From positions 930,001 to 994,000 of the forward strand of contig NZ_CP011310.1 of NCBI RefSeq assembly GCF_001077815.2: a DNA stretch of 64,000 bases, in the 5' to 3' direction. Below are positions 45,284-53,918 of this stretch, piece by piece. A program made the position numbers and the translations under genes. A model generated the notes under the pieces. It had not been told where the DNA came from. It did no database searches and saw only the letters and a program-made list of their open reading frames with translations. How positions within the stretch are numbered: the stretch's first letter is position 1; each line of letters begins with the position of its first letter. This stretch comes from Aurantiacibacter atlanticus. Lineage in GTDB: Bacteria > Pseudomonadota > Alphaproteobacteria > Sphingomonadales > Sphingomonadaceae.

Positions 45284-45383
45284 GACCGGCCATAAGAGAT
45301 CACAGGCGGGGCTGACCGGGGCTGGATTTGCGGCTAGGCCCTGTTACGGCAGCATTTCGTCCTAGCAGCAAAGAACCGCTTTC

Positions 45384-46661
45384 TTGTCACGCTTCATCAC
45401 CGCCACGGATCGCTATATCTTCCGGCTCGTCATTGTGCCGATGATTGGCGTGTTTGTGCTTGCGGCAAGTTTGCTGATCCTTGAAAAAATGCTGCGCCTG
45501 TTCGAATTTGTCAGCACAGAAGGCGGACCGATTGGCGTCGTCTTTGAAATGCTGGTCAATCTCATCCCCGAATATGCCGGTCTGGCCATCCCGCTGGGTC
45601 TGATGCTGGGGGTGCTTTTCGCCTTTCGCAAGCTCGCCATTTCGAGTGAGCTGGACGTGATGCGCGCAGTCGGCTGGTCTTATACCCGCCTGCTTCGCGT
45701 TCCCTATCTCATCACATTTGCCCTTATGGCGCTGAATTTTGCAATTGTCGGTTATATCCAGCCGCAATCGCGCTTCGCCTATGAGGAAATGGAGTTTGAA
45801 CTTCGTTCAGGCGCACTTGGCGCTTCCATAAAGGTAGGCGAATTCAATACGATCGAAGACCGCATGGCTCTGCGGATTGAGGGCAGCCGGGATGACGGGC
45901 GCCAGCTCATGGGCATCTTTGCACGGCTTGCAGATGACAAGGGCCAGGTGCTGTCCATCACTGCGCGGGAAGGCCGCTTCCTTGCCAATCGTGAAAACCG
46001 CAACACGATTGTCCTGCGATTGAATGATGGGACGATTGTCCACGAAGTCCCCAATGGTTCGCCGCGCGTCCTCAGCTTCAGCCAGCACGACCTGCCGATC
46101 GATCTGCCCGCGCTGGAACAGTTCCGCGACCGCGGAGAGGACGAGCGCGAATATGTGCTGCCCGAATTGCTCGAAATCGGGTGGAGCCAAGAGAGCACTG
46201 CGCAGGAGCGGGCAGGCAGCCTCGCCAATTTCAATTACCGCATGGTCGAAGTGATGATGATGATCATGCTGCCGTTACTGGCGGTGGCATTGGCCATTCC
46301 GCCCAAGAGATCGACCAGCGCGCTGGGCGTGTTTCTCTCCATCGTCATTGTCGTCGCCTATCATAAGGTCAATCAATATGGTGCGGAAGTCGCCGCGATT
46401 GGCCAGCTTGACCCCTTTCTGGCGCTTTGGGGACCGTTTGCGGTGTTATTCGCGATGATCGGGTGGATGTATTATCAGGTTGCATTCGTTCCCGGCGGGC
46501 AGGCAATTGGCTTCCTTGAAAGCTTCTATGCAAAGGTTGGCCGCCAACTCAGAAAGATTTTTGGGCGGCGAAGACTGAAAGGAGTCGTGCCCGAACGCGA
46601 ATTTGGCGATCTGGACGATTCATCCGACGCGCCCCTTCAGGAGGCACCGGGTGTCGTTTGA
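45384..46661 (+). CDS. lptF: LPS export permease LptF
   Basis: A 425-residue YjgP/YjgQ-family protein. Three N-terminal helices lie around residues 12-120, a periplasmic beta-jellyroll domain spans about 130-270, and three C-terminal helices follow (VEVMMMIMLPLLAVALAIPPKRS). With LptG and the ATPase LptB it extracts LPS from the inner membrane. It appears to start with TTG. It overlaps lptG by 11 bases. Confidence 0.92.
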   Translation: MSRFITATDRYIFRLVIVPMIGVFVLAASLLILEKMLRLFEFVSTEGGPIGVVFEMLVNLIPEYAGLAIPLGLMLGVLFAFRKLAISSELDVMRAVGWSYTRLLRVPYLITFALMALNFAIVGYIQPQSRFAYEEMEFELRSGALGASIKVGEFNTIEDRMALRIEGSRDDGRQLMGIFARLADDKGQVLSITAREGRFLANRENRNTIVLRLNDGTIVHEVPNGSPRVLSFSQHDLPIDLPALEQFRDRGEDEREYVLPELLEIGWSQESTAQERAGSLANFNYRMVEVMMMIMLPLLAVALAIPPKRSTSALGVFLSIVIVVAYHKVNQYGAEVAAIGQLDPFLALWGPFAVLFAMIGWMYYQVAFVPGGQAIGFLESFYAKVGRQLRKIFGRRRLKGVVPEREFGDLDDSSDAPLQEAPGVV

Positions 46662-47748
46662 TTTCTTCCCCTCGCGGCGGCTTACAATCTACCTCGCGAA
46701 AATGTTCATCCTTCGCATTGTCGCCGTGATGGCCATGCTGGTGCTGGTGCTGATGATGCTCGACCTGCTGGGCGAGACGGGCAATATCCTCGCAGTGGAA
46801 GGCAATGGAGAACCGGAGCTGCTGAAATATGTGGCATTGCGCGTTCCCCAGCTCATTGCGCGTTTCCTCCCTTATTCCGTGCTGCTTGCAACAATTATCA
46901 CGCTGGCTGGCCTGAACCAGAATTCCGAAGTGATCGCGATGAAGGCCGCGGGGCTTTCGGCTCACCAGATCCTTGCGCCGCTATTGCTCATGGGGTTCCT
47001 GGTTTCCGGCATTTCCTTCGCATTTAATGAACGCGTGGTGACGCGGGCGACCACTTCGTTAAAGGCGTGGCAGGCGGTCGATTACGCCACCATTCCCGAT
47101 GATCCCGCCGGGCGCGGCAATGTCTTTTACGCCGATGGCAATAATGTGCTGATGGCAGCCAGCGCAGGCGGCACCGGCACGAACACCGTATTTCGCAAGG
47201 TCACCTTCTACGAACGGGACGATAATGGCATGATCGTGCGCCAGATGAGCGCGGATTTGGCAAGATATGCGGCACCGGGGTGGAAAATCGAGGATGCCAC
47301 TGTTTTTTCCGTCGCCACCACGCAAACATCGCAGGTGGATGAGTTGGTGATCGCCCCCGGCATAGAACGGGACCAGGTGGAATTGGGCCGCGTCGATCCC
47401 GATGCAGAAACACTGCCGCAGCTATCGCGCAGTATTGACGCGCTGAAAACGGCAGGCCGCCGGACCAGCGAACTTGAAGCCAAATGGTGGCACAAGATTT
47501 CCGGTCCGCTGTCCGCGATGCTTATGCCGCTGCTTGGCGCGGTGGCGGGCTTTGGCCTCGCGCGTTCAGGCAATCTGTTCATCCGTGCAGTCATTGGCAT
47601 GGCACTGGGATTTGCCTATTTCGTGGTCGATAATGCCGCACTCGCATTGGGCAGTTTTGGCGGCTATCCGCCGCTACTGGCGGCATGGGCGCCGTTTTTC
47701 CTGTTCCTGCTGCTGGGCGAAACCGTTCTTGTCAGGACAGAGGAATAG
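46651..47748 (+). CDS. lptG: LPS export permease LptG
   Basis: A 365-residue permease. N-terminal helices contain MLVLVLMMLDLLGETGNIL and the conserved LARF/ALLATII-type segment; a periplasmic domain spans about 130-250 and C-terminal helices hold MLMPLLGAVAGFGLARSG. The GTG at 46,651, six bases after AGGAGG, is chosen over the longer frame that lies inside lptF. It is the partner of LptF. Confidence 0.92.
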   Translation: MSFDFFPSRRLTIYLAKMFILRIVAVMAMLVLVLMMLDLLGETGNILAVEGNGEPELLKYVALRVPQLIARFLPYSVLLATIITLAGLNQNSEVIAMKAAGLSAHQILAPLLLMGFLVSGISFAFNERVVTRATTSLKAWQAVDYATIPDDPAGRGNVFYADGNNVLMAASAGGTGTNTVFRKVTFYERDDNGMIVRQMSADLARYAAPGWKIEDATVFSVATTQTSQVDELVIAPGIERDQVELGRVDPDAETLPQLSRSIDALKTAGRRTSELEAKWWHKISGPLSAMLMPLLGAVAGFGLARSGNLFIRAVIGMALGFAYFVVDNAALALGSFGGYPPLLAAWAPFFLFLLLGETVLVRTEE

Positions 47749-47786
47749 GCGTTTTCGCCGTGATTGCCATATTCTGCCTTTTTTCG

Positions 47787-47811
47787 GGAACGCCACTGTC
47801 GGCTCCCCGTT
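47787..47811 (+). promoter_or_regulatory. EcfG (general stress sigma) promoter
   Basis: GGAAC (47,787-47,791), 16 bases, CGTT (47,808-47,811) is an exact match to the alphaproteobacterial EcfG consensus GGAAC-N16/17-CGTT. It lies 30 bases before the ATG of a small lipoprotein gene. Confidence 0.75.
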
Positions 47812-47841
47812 CTGGTCCGAGTCCACTAAGGAGTTTTGACC

Positions 47842-48120
47842 ATGAAACAGGTTATTGCCACTTTGGCCGCAACAGCCGCGCTTTCCCTTGCTGCTTGCAG
47901 TGATGCCGCAGTTGACGAAACTGATGGTGAGGTGATGACTGCAGAGGAAAACACCACGCTTCCCTCGGCAAGCGAGCCAGTTGTTGTCGATGAAAACGAA
48001 AATGATCGAGACAGCGTGTCCATCAGTGAAGATGGCGTTTCCGCAGATATCAATGACGGCAATACTTCGATCAATGCCGATATTTCCGACAATCCTTCGC
48101 TGGAAGTCAAGACAGACTAG
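47842..48120 (+). CDS. Small acidic lipoprotein, probable general-stress gene
   Basis: A 92-residue lipoprotein. The signal peptide ends with the lipobox LAAC; the mature part is highly acidic, rich in Asp, Glu, Asn and Ser (VVVDENENDRDSVSISEDG), and has no family I recognise. The ATG at 47,842 follows GGAG. An exact EcfG-type promoter lies immediately upstream and a strong terminator follows, so it forms a one-gene stress-response unit. Confidence 0.75.
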   Translation: MKQVIATLAATAALSLAACSDAAVDETDGEVMTAEENTTLPSASEPVVVDENENDRDSVSISEDGVSADINDGNTSINADISDNPSLEVKTD

Positions 48121-48149
48121 ATCGTGCGTTCCGTAGACGTCTGGTAAGG

Positions 48150-48185
48150 AAAGGGGCCTTTCGCATCGTTGCGGGGCCCCTTTTT
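48150..48185 (+). terminator. Rho-independent terminator of the lipoprotein gene
   Basis: A 9-bp stem AAAGGGGCC / GGCCCCTTT with an internal GC-rich loop, followed by TTTTTC, 29 bases after the stop codon. Confidence 0.85.
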
Positions 48186-48233
48186 CTTGTGCGCTGTATT
48201 TGCATGAGGCGCGGTAAGCGCGCCTCATGGCAT

Positions 48234-49325
48234 TCAGTCTGCCGGTCGCCGCCCCATCGTGCTTTTGGCGATCCGTGCGACCAGTGGCCACATGCCCGGA
48301 TGGCTGGCCTGGTGGAAAGTCGATCCCACAGCAAGGTGCGTTGCTATGCGCTTATGCGCTTCATGTAGCGAATGGTAAGGCATCGAAGGGATAAGATGGT
48401 GCAGGGCGTGGTAGCGCAGGCCCACCGGAGCCCAGATCCCCGCAGCAAAGCGCGGCACATTGACACTGTCGAGATATTGCGCGGTGACCGTCATCGCCTC
48501 TCCGTCATTTTCCCACAGATGTGCAACAAGCGTGCGCAATTGATTGAACACGGCGACAGCGGCAGTGATGATCATGGCGACGAGCAATGGCTTCCAGCCC
48601 AGCCAGAATGGCGTGGACATGGCGAACAACGCCCAGACACTCGCCCCGACCTGCTGGAACAGGAACCAGCGCCGTTCTTTTTTGCCAACTGGCTTGCGGC
48701 GGAATTCCGGATTGATCGAGAGTGATGAAAGTCGCTCCCACGCAAAGCGCCGCAATGGCGGGATGATCAGGCCCAGCGGCGCAAGCACACCCCAGCGGAT
48801 CAGCAGAGCAGGCGGTGCGAGCGCTGCGACCAGCACGAACACAGGCAGGCTCCACGGCTTCATCAGTGCCAGGGGCATATATTCAGGATCTTCCACCGTG
48901 CCATATTTGGTGCGGGCATGATGCAGCGTGTGCACCTGTTCATACATCAGGCTGGGGGTTAGCAGCGGAATTCCAACAAGCAGGTTCCACGCTGTGCGGA
49001 AGCCGGGCAGGGCATCACGGTGCAAATGGCTTATTTCGTGAATGAACAGCAAGGCGCGATACAGGGCGAAAACGGAAACCACACCGCTAAGAACGGACAA
49101 CCACACAGGTTGCAGAAGGATCGCACCCGCCAGCGCGGCATATCCGATCAGCGCGCTGGCAATCATGTCCGGCCAGTAAATTGCGGCACGTGCCTCTGTA
49201 ATGTCGCGGGTCAATTCCACGGCAGCGCGCAACATTGCTTTGTCATCAGGGATTTGCGCATGCACGCGTCTACCGCCGGCGGCGGGGCCGGTACTGGCAT
49301 TCTCGGGAAGTGTTGTCGCATTCAT
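48234..49325 (-). CDS. Membrane fatty acid desaturase
   Basis: A 363-residue membrane enzyme with the three histidine boxes of the desaturase/hydroxylase family: HEISHLH, HTLHHART and a late HALHHL. These bind the di-iron centre. Four hydrophobic segments are visible. It could desaturate or hydroxylate membrane lipids or carotenoids; regiochemistry is not readable. The ATG at 49,325 is preferred over 49,346 and 49,376. Confidence 0.85.
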   Translation of the reverse strand: MNATTLPENASTGPAAGGRRVHAQIPDDKAMLRAAVELTRDITEARAAIYWPDMIASALIGYAALAGAILLQPVWLSVLSGVVSVFALYRALLFIHEISHLHRDALPGFRTAWNLLVGIPLLTPSLMYEQVHTLHHARTKYGTVEDPEYMPLALMKPWSLPVFVLVAALAPPALLIRWGVLAPLGLIIPPLRRFAWERLSSLSINPEFRRKPVGKKERRWFLFQQVGASVWALFAMSTPFWLGWKPLLVAMIITAAVAVFNQLRTLVAHLWENDGEAMTVTAQYLDSVNVPRFAAGIWAPVGLRYHALHHLIPSMPYHSLHEAHKRIATHLAVGSTFHQASHPGMWPLVARIAKSTMGRRPAD

Positions 49326-49457
49326 TGCGATATATCTCTCGAACATCTGGGCATGGCGAAGCGCCGTGCATGGCAATCAAAGCCATGCGATTTTGGCCCT
49401 ATAGCATTTCGGGGCCGCTTGACATCCCGTCTAAAGCACAAGCAGTGCGTCTCATAC

Positions 49458-50636
49458 ATGAACAAGAAGGCAGGGTCTGTGGCAGGAGAAATAGATATCG
49501 CCCCCGTTTCGGGCAAGGGCGACCTTAATGCATTTATCGATTGCGCTTATCGATTGAACGCAAATGATCCCAACTGGGTGCCTCCTTTGCGCGCCGACAT
49601 GGTGGAACTGCTCACCCCGGGAAAAAACCCGTTCCACCAACATGCCAGGGTGCAATTGTTCCTCGCCCGTCGTGGTGGAAAGGTCGTGGGGCGAATATCG
49701 GCCCATTATGATGAACTGGCGCTGGCGCAGCCGCCTGAGCAGGGCATGGGGCCCGGAACGGGCAATTGGGGATTGTTCGAGGCCGAGGATGAAGCCATTG
49801 CTGCTTCGCTGATCGCCCGCGCCGAAGACTGGCTGCGCGAACAGGGCATGACCCATGTGCTCGCGCCAATCAGCCTGTCGATGTGGGAAGAGCCGGGCCT
49901 GTTGGTGAAAGGCCACGATCACCAACCCATGCTGCTGATGGGACATGATAACGCGGCCTATGAAGGTTGGGTCGAAGCGCAGGGCTATGTCACGGCCAAG
50001 AAATTGTACACTTATGATCTGCATCACGTGAAGGAGGGATTCCCCCCGATCGTTGATCGCATCGTCGCATCGGGAGAACGTAGCAAGCGGATCAAGGTGC
50101 GAAAAGTCGACAAGTCCCGCTTTGATGAAGAGGCCGCAATTTGTATCGATATCCTCAACGATGCCTGGTCCAGGAACTGGGGTTTCGTGCCCTTTACCGA
50201 AACGGAAAAAGCCTATGGGGCCAAGAAGCTGAAGCCGCTGACGTTGGAAGGCACCAATATGATCGCAGAAGTCGATGGTGAACCCGCCGCCTTTATGCTC
50301 GCCTGGCCCGATATCAACCTCAAGCTGCGCAATTATGGCGGTAAGCTGTTTCCATTCAACTGGGCCAAGCTATTGTGGTGGCTGCGTAACCCGCGGTCGG
50401 AGAATTTTCGCGTTCCCTTGATGGGTGTCGTTTCGAAATACCAGAACACGCGCCTGGCCAGCCAGCTGGCTTTCATGATGATCGAATATATCCGCCGCGA
50501 AGCTGCAACACAGCATGCCGGTGTTCGCGCTGAAATCGGCTGGGTGCTGGAAGATAATCAGGGCATGGTGGCCATTGCCGATGCCATCAATTCCAGGATC
50601 AACCGCGAATATCGCATTTATCGCAAGGAATTGTGA
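49458..50636 (+). CDS. GNAT-like N-acyltransferase family protein, function unknown
   Basis: A 392-residue cytoplasmic protein with a GNAT-type arrangement: FLARRGGKVVGRISAHYDEL near residues 65-85 and, in the C-terminal half, EVDGEPAAFMLAWPDINL and MMIEYIRREAATQHAGVRAEIGWVLEDN. Proteins like this (YghO-like) are widespread in sphingomonads and poorly characterised. A GTG seven codons later (49,479) has a better ribosome site. It is divergent from the desaturase. Confidence 0.6.
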   Translation: MNKKAGSVAGEIDIAPVSGKGDLNAFIDCAYRLNANDPNWVPPLRADMVELLTPGKNPFHQHARVQLFLARRGGKVVGRISAHYDELALAQPPEQGMGPGTGNWGLFEAEDEAIAASLIARAEDWLREQGMTHVLAPISLSMWEEPGLLVKGHDHQPMLLMGHDNAAYEGWVEAQGYVTAKKLYTYDLHHVKEGFPPIVDRIVASGERSKRIKVRKVDKSRFDEEAAICIDILNDAWSRNWGFVPFTETEKAYGAKKLKPLTLEGTNMIAEVDGEPAAFMLAWPDINLKLRNYGGKLFPFNWAKLLWWLRNPRSENFRVPLMGVVSKYQNTRLASQLAFMMIEYIRREAATQHAGVRAEIGWVLEDNQGMVAIADAINSRINREYRIYRKEL

Positions 50637-50720
50637 CTGTGCTTTTCCTGTCTCTGGAACCCATGCATAAGACATGGCTTTAATGCGGGAGGCGCAACTG
50701 ATGTGTCCGGAAGGGTTTTC

Positions 50721-51152
50721 GTGAAATCGGCCAAAGCCAAGCAGGCCCCGAATGTGACGGGCAAGAAGCTCGGCCGGGTTTTGCTGGTTGAGGATGATCC
50801 TGTACTGGCCATGATGCTGGAGGACGCCTTCCTGCAAGCCGGTGCCAGTGAAGTCGTGATCTGCGCGACGATGCAGGCAACGGTAAAGGCACTGGACGAT
50901 GCCCGACCCGATGCCATTGTTCTCGATGTTCATCTGGCGGATCGCAATGATGGCTGGGCCATTGCGGAGGTCGTCACCATGCTTGGGCCAACCCCGCCGC
51001 GTATCGCATTTTCTACCGGCTCACCGCAGGACATCCCGCCTGCCATAGCGGAAATGGGGCCGATTTTCGAAAAGCCCTATGATCCCCAGGCCCTCGTCGC
51101 TGAATTGTCAGCGGGCCGCAAGCGCGGCCTCTTCTCCCGCTTTCTGGGCTGA
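50721..51152 (+). CDS. Single-domain response regulator (FATGUY-like)
   Basis: A 143-residue receiver domain with no output domain. Acidic pocket residues lie in LLVEDDP, phospho-acceptor Asp69 in IVLDVHLAD, and Lys118 in FEKPY. The switch region reads RIAFSTGSPQDIPP, similar to the FATGUY motif of single-domain regulators such as SdrG that act in the sphingomonad general stress response. GGAAGGG lies five bases before the GTG at 50,721. Its place next to phyR supports such a role, which is still inferred. Confidence 0.72.
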   Translation: MKSAKAKQAPNVTGKKLGRVLLVEDDPVLAMMLEDAFLQAGASEVVICATMQATVKALDDARPDAIVLDVHLADRNDGWAIAEVVTMLGPTPPRIAFSTGSPQDIPPAIAEMGPIFEKPYDPQALVAELSAGRKRGLFSRFLG

Positions 51153-51234
51153 TTCCGCCCTGCAGGATTGATCGGATTGGAGATCCAGCACGCCGGGCTG
51201 TCTGCAATTGCCTGTCATCACCTGACGCTGGCCG

Positions 51235-51270
51235 AAAAAAAGGCCTCCACTCTTGTGAGTGAAGGCCTTT
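51235..51270 (-). terminator. Strong terminator of the candidate small RNA
   Basis: The stem AAAGGCCTTCACTC pairs with GAGTGGAGGCCTTT around a four-base loop, then seven T on the minus strand. On the plus strand only three T follow, so it could also stop the response regulator transcript, less strongly. Confidence 0.85.
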
Positions 51271-51319
51271 GGGATCGTATCACCTGCCATTTGGACGGGA
51301 GGGGGGTTGGCGGCGATAT
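51235..51319 (-). ncRNA. Candidate GsrN-like small RNA of the general stress response
   Basis: On the minus strand an EcfG-like promoter would start an RNA near 51,319. A first hairpin has an 8-bp stem CGCCGCCA / TGGC-A-GGTG (51,308-51,315 with 51,281-51,289, one bulge, one G-U) whose 18-base loop contains CCCCCCTCCC. It ends in a 14-bp terminator hairpin (one mismatch) with seven U (51,235-51,270). A C-rich 5' loop plus terminator stem, EcfG control and location beside phyR match the GsrN class, known from Caulobacter to bind stress mRNA leaders. No open frame fits here. Ends are estimates. Confidence 0.6.
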
Positions 51320-51325
51320 AGGCTA

Positions 51326-51350
51326 AATGCTTGTGCAAAATGCCGGTTCC
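51326..51350 (-). promoter_or_regulatory. EcfG-like promoter of the candidate small RNA
   Basis: On the minus strand, GGAAC (51,350-51,346), 16 bases, CATT (51,329-51,326). The -35 and spacing are exact; the -10 differs from CGTT at one base. Confidence 0.5.
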
Positions 51351-51449
51351 CGAATGATTGCAAATCAGTGCATTTTTTTCATTTTACGGGGCAAATGCAG
51401 TGGCGAAGAAGAAAATTGCGGCGAAGTTGCGGAACTGTACGGGTTGACT

Positions 51450-51474
51450 GGAACCGACAGGCGGGCAAGGCGTT
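51450..51474 (+). promoter_or_regulatory. EcfG promoter of phyR
   Basis: GGAAC (51,450-51,454), 16 bases, CGTT (51,471-51,474): exact EcfG consensus, ending 33 bases before the phyR start. This gives positive feedback on the anti-anti-sigma regulator, as known for this pathway. Confidence 0.85.
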
Positions 51475-51506
51475 CAGGTGCAACGATCAATCCGGGAAGG
51501 GCAATC

Positions 51507-52301
51507 ATGACCATAGGGGCTGAAGTAGCCGCACATCTTCCGTTTCTGCGTCGCTATGCGCGCGCGTTGACGGGTTCACAATCAACCGGTGACACCTTTG
51601 TCCAGGCTACCCTGGAAGCAGCGCTCGCCGATGACGAATTGGCAAATTCTCTGCGCGAAGGCCGTGTGCCGCTCTATCGCGCATTCAACAAGGTCTGGTC
51701 CAGCGCCTATATGGAAGTTGCCGAGGGCGATTCCGAAGGGGCGCCGCACGAAGTTGCAGCGCAGGACCAGCTAAAGCGTATTACGCCCCTCAACCGTCAG
51801 GCTCTATTGCTGACCACGGTTGAGGATTTCACGCCCGAACAATCGGCTGAGATCATGGGTGTGGACGAAGACGCAGTAGAATCTCTGGTGCGCGAAGCCG
51901 TCGCCGAGATCGAGCGTGAGACCACCACCAGCGTTCTCATCATCGAGGATGAGCCGCTGATTTCGATGCAACTGGAAGACCTTGTACGGTCGCTTGGCCA
52001 TGATATCTGCGGAACAGCGGCAACACGCACGCAGGCACAGGAAGTGGTGGCGGACAATCGTCCCGGCCTCGTTCTGGCCGATATTCAGCTTGCAGATGGT
52101 TCTTCAGGGCTGGATGCGGTGGAAGATATCCTCGCGATAGATTCGGTGCCGGTAATCTTCATCACCGCTTACCCAGAGCGTCTGCTGACGGGCGATCGCC
52201 CGGAACCGACCTATCTGATTACCAAGCCGTTCCATGAAAATACCGTGCGTGCGGCAATCAGCCAGGCATTGTTTTTCGGATCGAGTCGTCCGCTCGACTA
52301 A
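51507..52301 (+). CDS. phyR: General stress response regulator PhyR
   Basis: A 264-residue regulator with the PhyR layout: an N-terminal sigma-factor-like domain (residues 1-135; FLRRYARALTGSQSTGD, LNRQALLLTTVEDFTPEQSAEIMG) and a C-terminal receiver (142-260) with Glu147/Asp148, phospho-acceptor Asp192 in LADIQLADGSS, Thr220 and Lys240. When phosphorylated, the sigma-like domain sequesters NepR and frees EcfG. The ATG follows GGGAAGGG. NepR and EcfG genes are not adjacent here, unlike many alphaproteobacteria. Confidence 0.95.
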   Translation: MTIGAEVAAHLPFLRRYARALTGSQSTGDTFVQATLEAALADDELANSLREGRVPLYRAFNKVWSSAYMEVAEGDSEGAPHEVAAQDQLKRITPLNRQALLLTTVEDFTPEQSAEIMGVDEDAVESLVREAVAEIERETTTSVLIIEDEPLISMQLEDLVRSLGHDICGTAATRTQAQEVVADNRPGLVLADIQLADGSSGLDAVEDILAIDSVPVIFITAYPERLLTGDRPEPTYLITKPFHENTVRAAISQALFFGSSRPLD

Positions 52302-52310
52302 GCTTTTGGA

Positions 52311-53726
52311 TCAGCTGTGGGCGGTGGCATCGGGCCGCCGCCACAGCACCCACCAGGCAATCGCAGCGGCAGACACTCCACCCAGTAGATTAGCACTCAC
52401 TTCAGCAATATAGATCGCCTGCGTGCCCAGCGCATCGCGCGCCAGCCAGGCCACAGGCACCATCACCAGCAGAACGCGGCATATTGACAGGGCCAGCGCA
52501 TTTGCTGCGCGGTCAATCGCGTTGAGTGCGCCATTGACCACCACAAGCATGCCATATCCGGCATAGCCCCAGACCGATATGGCGAGATATTGCGTGGTCG
52601 CCGACAGCACTTGCGGATCATCGCTGAACAGTTCTGCAAACCATCCGCGCGCCAAATAGAGAACCAGCGCTGCCGCCGCCCCATAGCCGATGCTGAATAA
52701 GGCGGCCTGCATCAGTGCAGCGCGGGCTCGGTCATATTGCATTGCGCCCCAATTTTGTCCGACGATGGAGCCGATTGACCCTGACAGGGCGAGCAATGGC
52801 ACTACGGCAAAACTTTGCAGCCGGCCCCCTGCGCCAAAACCTGCAACCGCAGCCTGACCTTCTACTGCAAGCAGTGATGTGAGGATGGCGAGGCCCGCCG
52901 GATTGATCGAATTCGTAAAGGCAGCAGGCCCGGCCACACGCGATATGGCGGCAAGTTGGCGCCGCCAGTTGCACCCCTTCATCGCCGCTGGCGAAAAGGG
53001 CAGCGTGTGCCGACCAAGCAACCAGAATGCCAAGACGATCGCGATCGCCCAGCCGCCGATCGTGGCATAGGCTGCGCCAGCAACGCCAAATCCCTCCATG
53101 CCGAATGCGCCGGTGATCAAGAGCGGATCGAGCATCCAATTTGCCGCTGAATAGGTGACCAGCACGGCCGTATGGCTTTTTGCCGCCCCTTGCCCGCGCA
53201 GCACGCCATTCATGGCCATCATGGCCATCATCAGCGGAAAGCCGAGAGCATAGGGTGCCATATATTCGTCGATCAGCGGGAGAACCTGCGCATCGGCCTG
53301 CATCAGGCGGAACAATGGCTGGCGCACCGCGAAAAGAAGCAGGCCAAGCAAAATGCCCGTCACCATACCCAGTATCATGCCGAGATTGGCGCGCGCCAGC
53401 GCACGATCATGATCACCTTCGCCCAATGCACGGCTGACTACCGAATTGATCCCCACCATGACCCCGACGCCAAGGCTTTGCAGCGCGGTGATTACCGGGA
53501 AAATGAAAGCGACTGCCGCCAGTTCGGCCTTGCCCAGCTGACCGATGAAATACGCATCGATAATGCCGACAGACATGATCGCTGCCACGCCCACGATCGC
53601 AGGGGCGGTTTGCCGCAGGAGATGTCCGGTTATGGATCCATGGGCCAGCTTGGCCTGCCGCTTATTGGCAGAACCGCCCTGACCGGGCTCTGCTTCGGCA
53701 GGCGGTAGTGGGGTAGATGCGGCCAT
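52311..53726 (-). CDS. MATE-family efflux transporter
   Basis: A 471-residue protein with 12 predicted helices in two MatE repeats; the first begins near AIVGVAAIMSVGIIDAYFIGQLGKAELAAVAFIFPV, and the Asn/Ser-rich GVMVGINSVVSRALGEGD follows. It probably exports cationic compounds by Na+ or H+ exchange. The ATG at 53,726 is preferred over the frame start at 53,855. Its 3' end faces phyR with nine bases between stops. Confidence 0.85.
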   Translation of the reverse strand: MAASTPLPPAEAEPGQGGSANKRQAKLAHGSITGHLLRQTAPAIVGVAAIMSVGIIDAYFIGQLGKAELAAVAFIFPVITALQSLGVGVMVGINSVVSRALGEGDHDRALARANLGMILGMVTGILLGLLLFAVRQPLFRLMQADAQVLPLIDEYMAPYALGFPLMMAMMAMNGVLRGQGAAKSHTAVLVTYSAANWMLDPLLITGAFGMEGFGVAGAAYATIGGWAIAIVLAFWLLGRHTLPFSPAAMKGCNWRRQLAAISRVAGPAAFTNSINPAGLAILTSLLAVEGQAAVAGFGAGGRLQSFAVVPLLALSGSIGSIVGQNWGAMQYDRARAALMQAALFSIGYGAAAALVLYLARGWFAELFSDDPQVLSATTQYLAISVWGYAGYGMLVVVNGALNAIDRAANALALSICRVLLVMVPVAWLARDALGTQAIYIAEVSANLLGGVSAAAIAWWVLWRRPDATAHS

Positions 53727-53918
53727 GGGCTTCCCTTGCGGGCGACCTGGATGGCCGCAGGCAGCGCAGTAGGACGAGCGCCGCGAACGATCAACTCCTT
53801 GTGTGGCTGCGCTTTGTCGCACATGGCAACGGCCCGGGCCGACAAGGCTCGACATTGCCTAACCATTGCGCAAGACAGGCAGGCCAAATGCACGCTGGCG
53901 CAAATAACGGATGACAAG

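Larger units (their letters stand above)
51153..51506. other. 354-base regulatory gap between response regulator and phyR
   Basis: It holds, left to right: a long hairpin (51,239-51,270), the body of a candidate minus-strand small RNA with its EcfG-like promoter (51,326-51,350), and the exact EcfG promoter of phyR (51,450-51,474). No nepR-like or ecfG-like open frame is present. Confidence 0.7.

Noticed and set aside
50663..50690. GGAAC upstream of the response regulator gene as an EcfG promoter
   Set aside because: At the allowed spacings the -10 reads GCTT or CTTT instead of CGTT; too weak to call.
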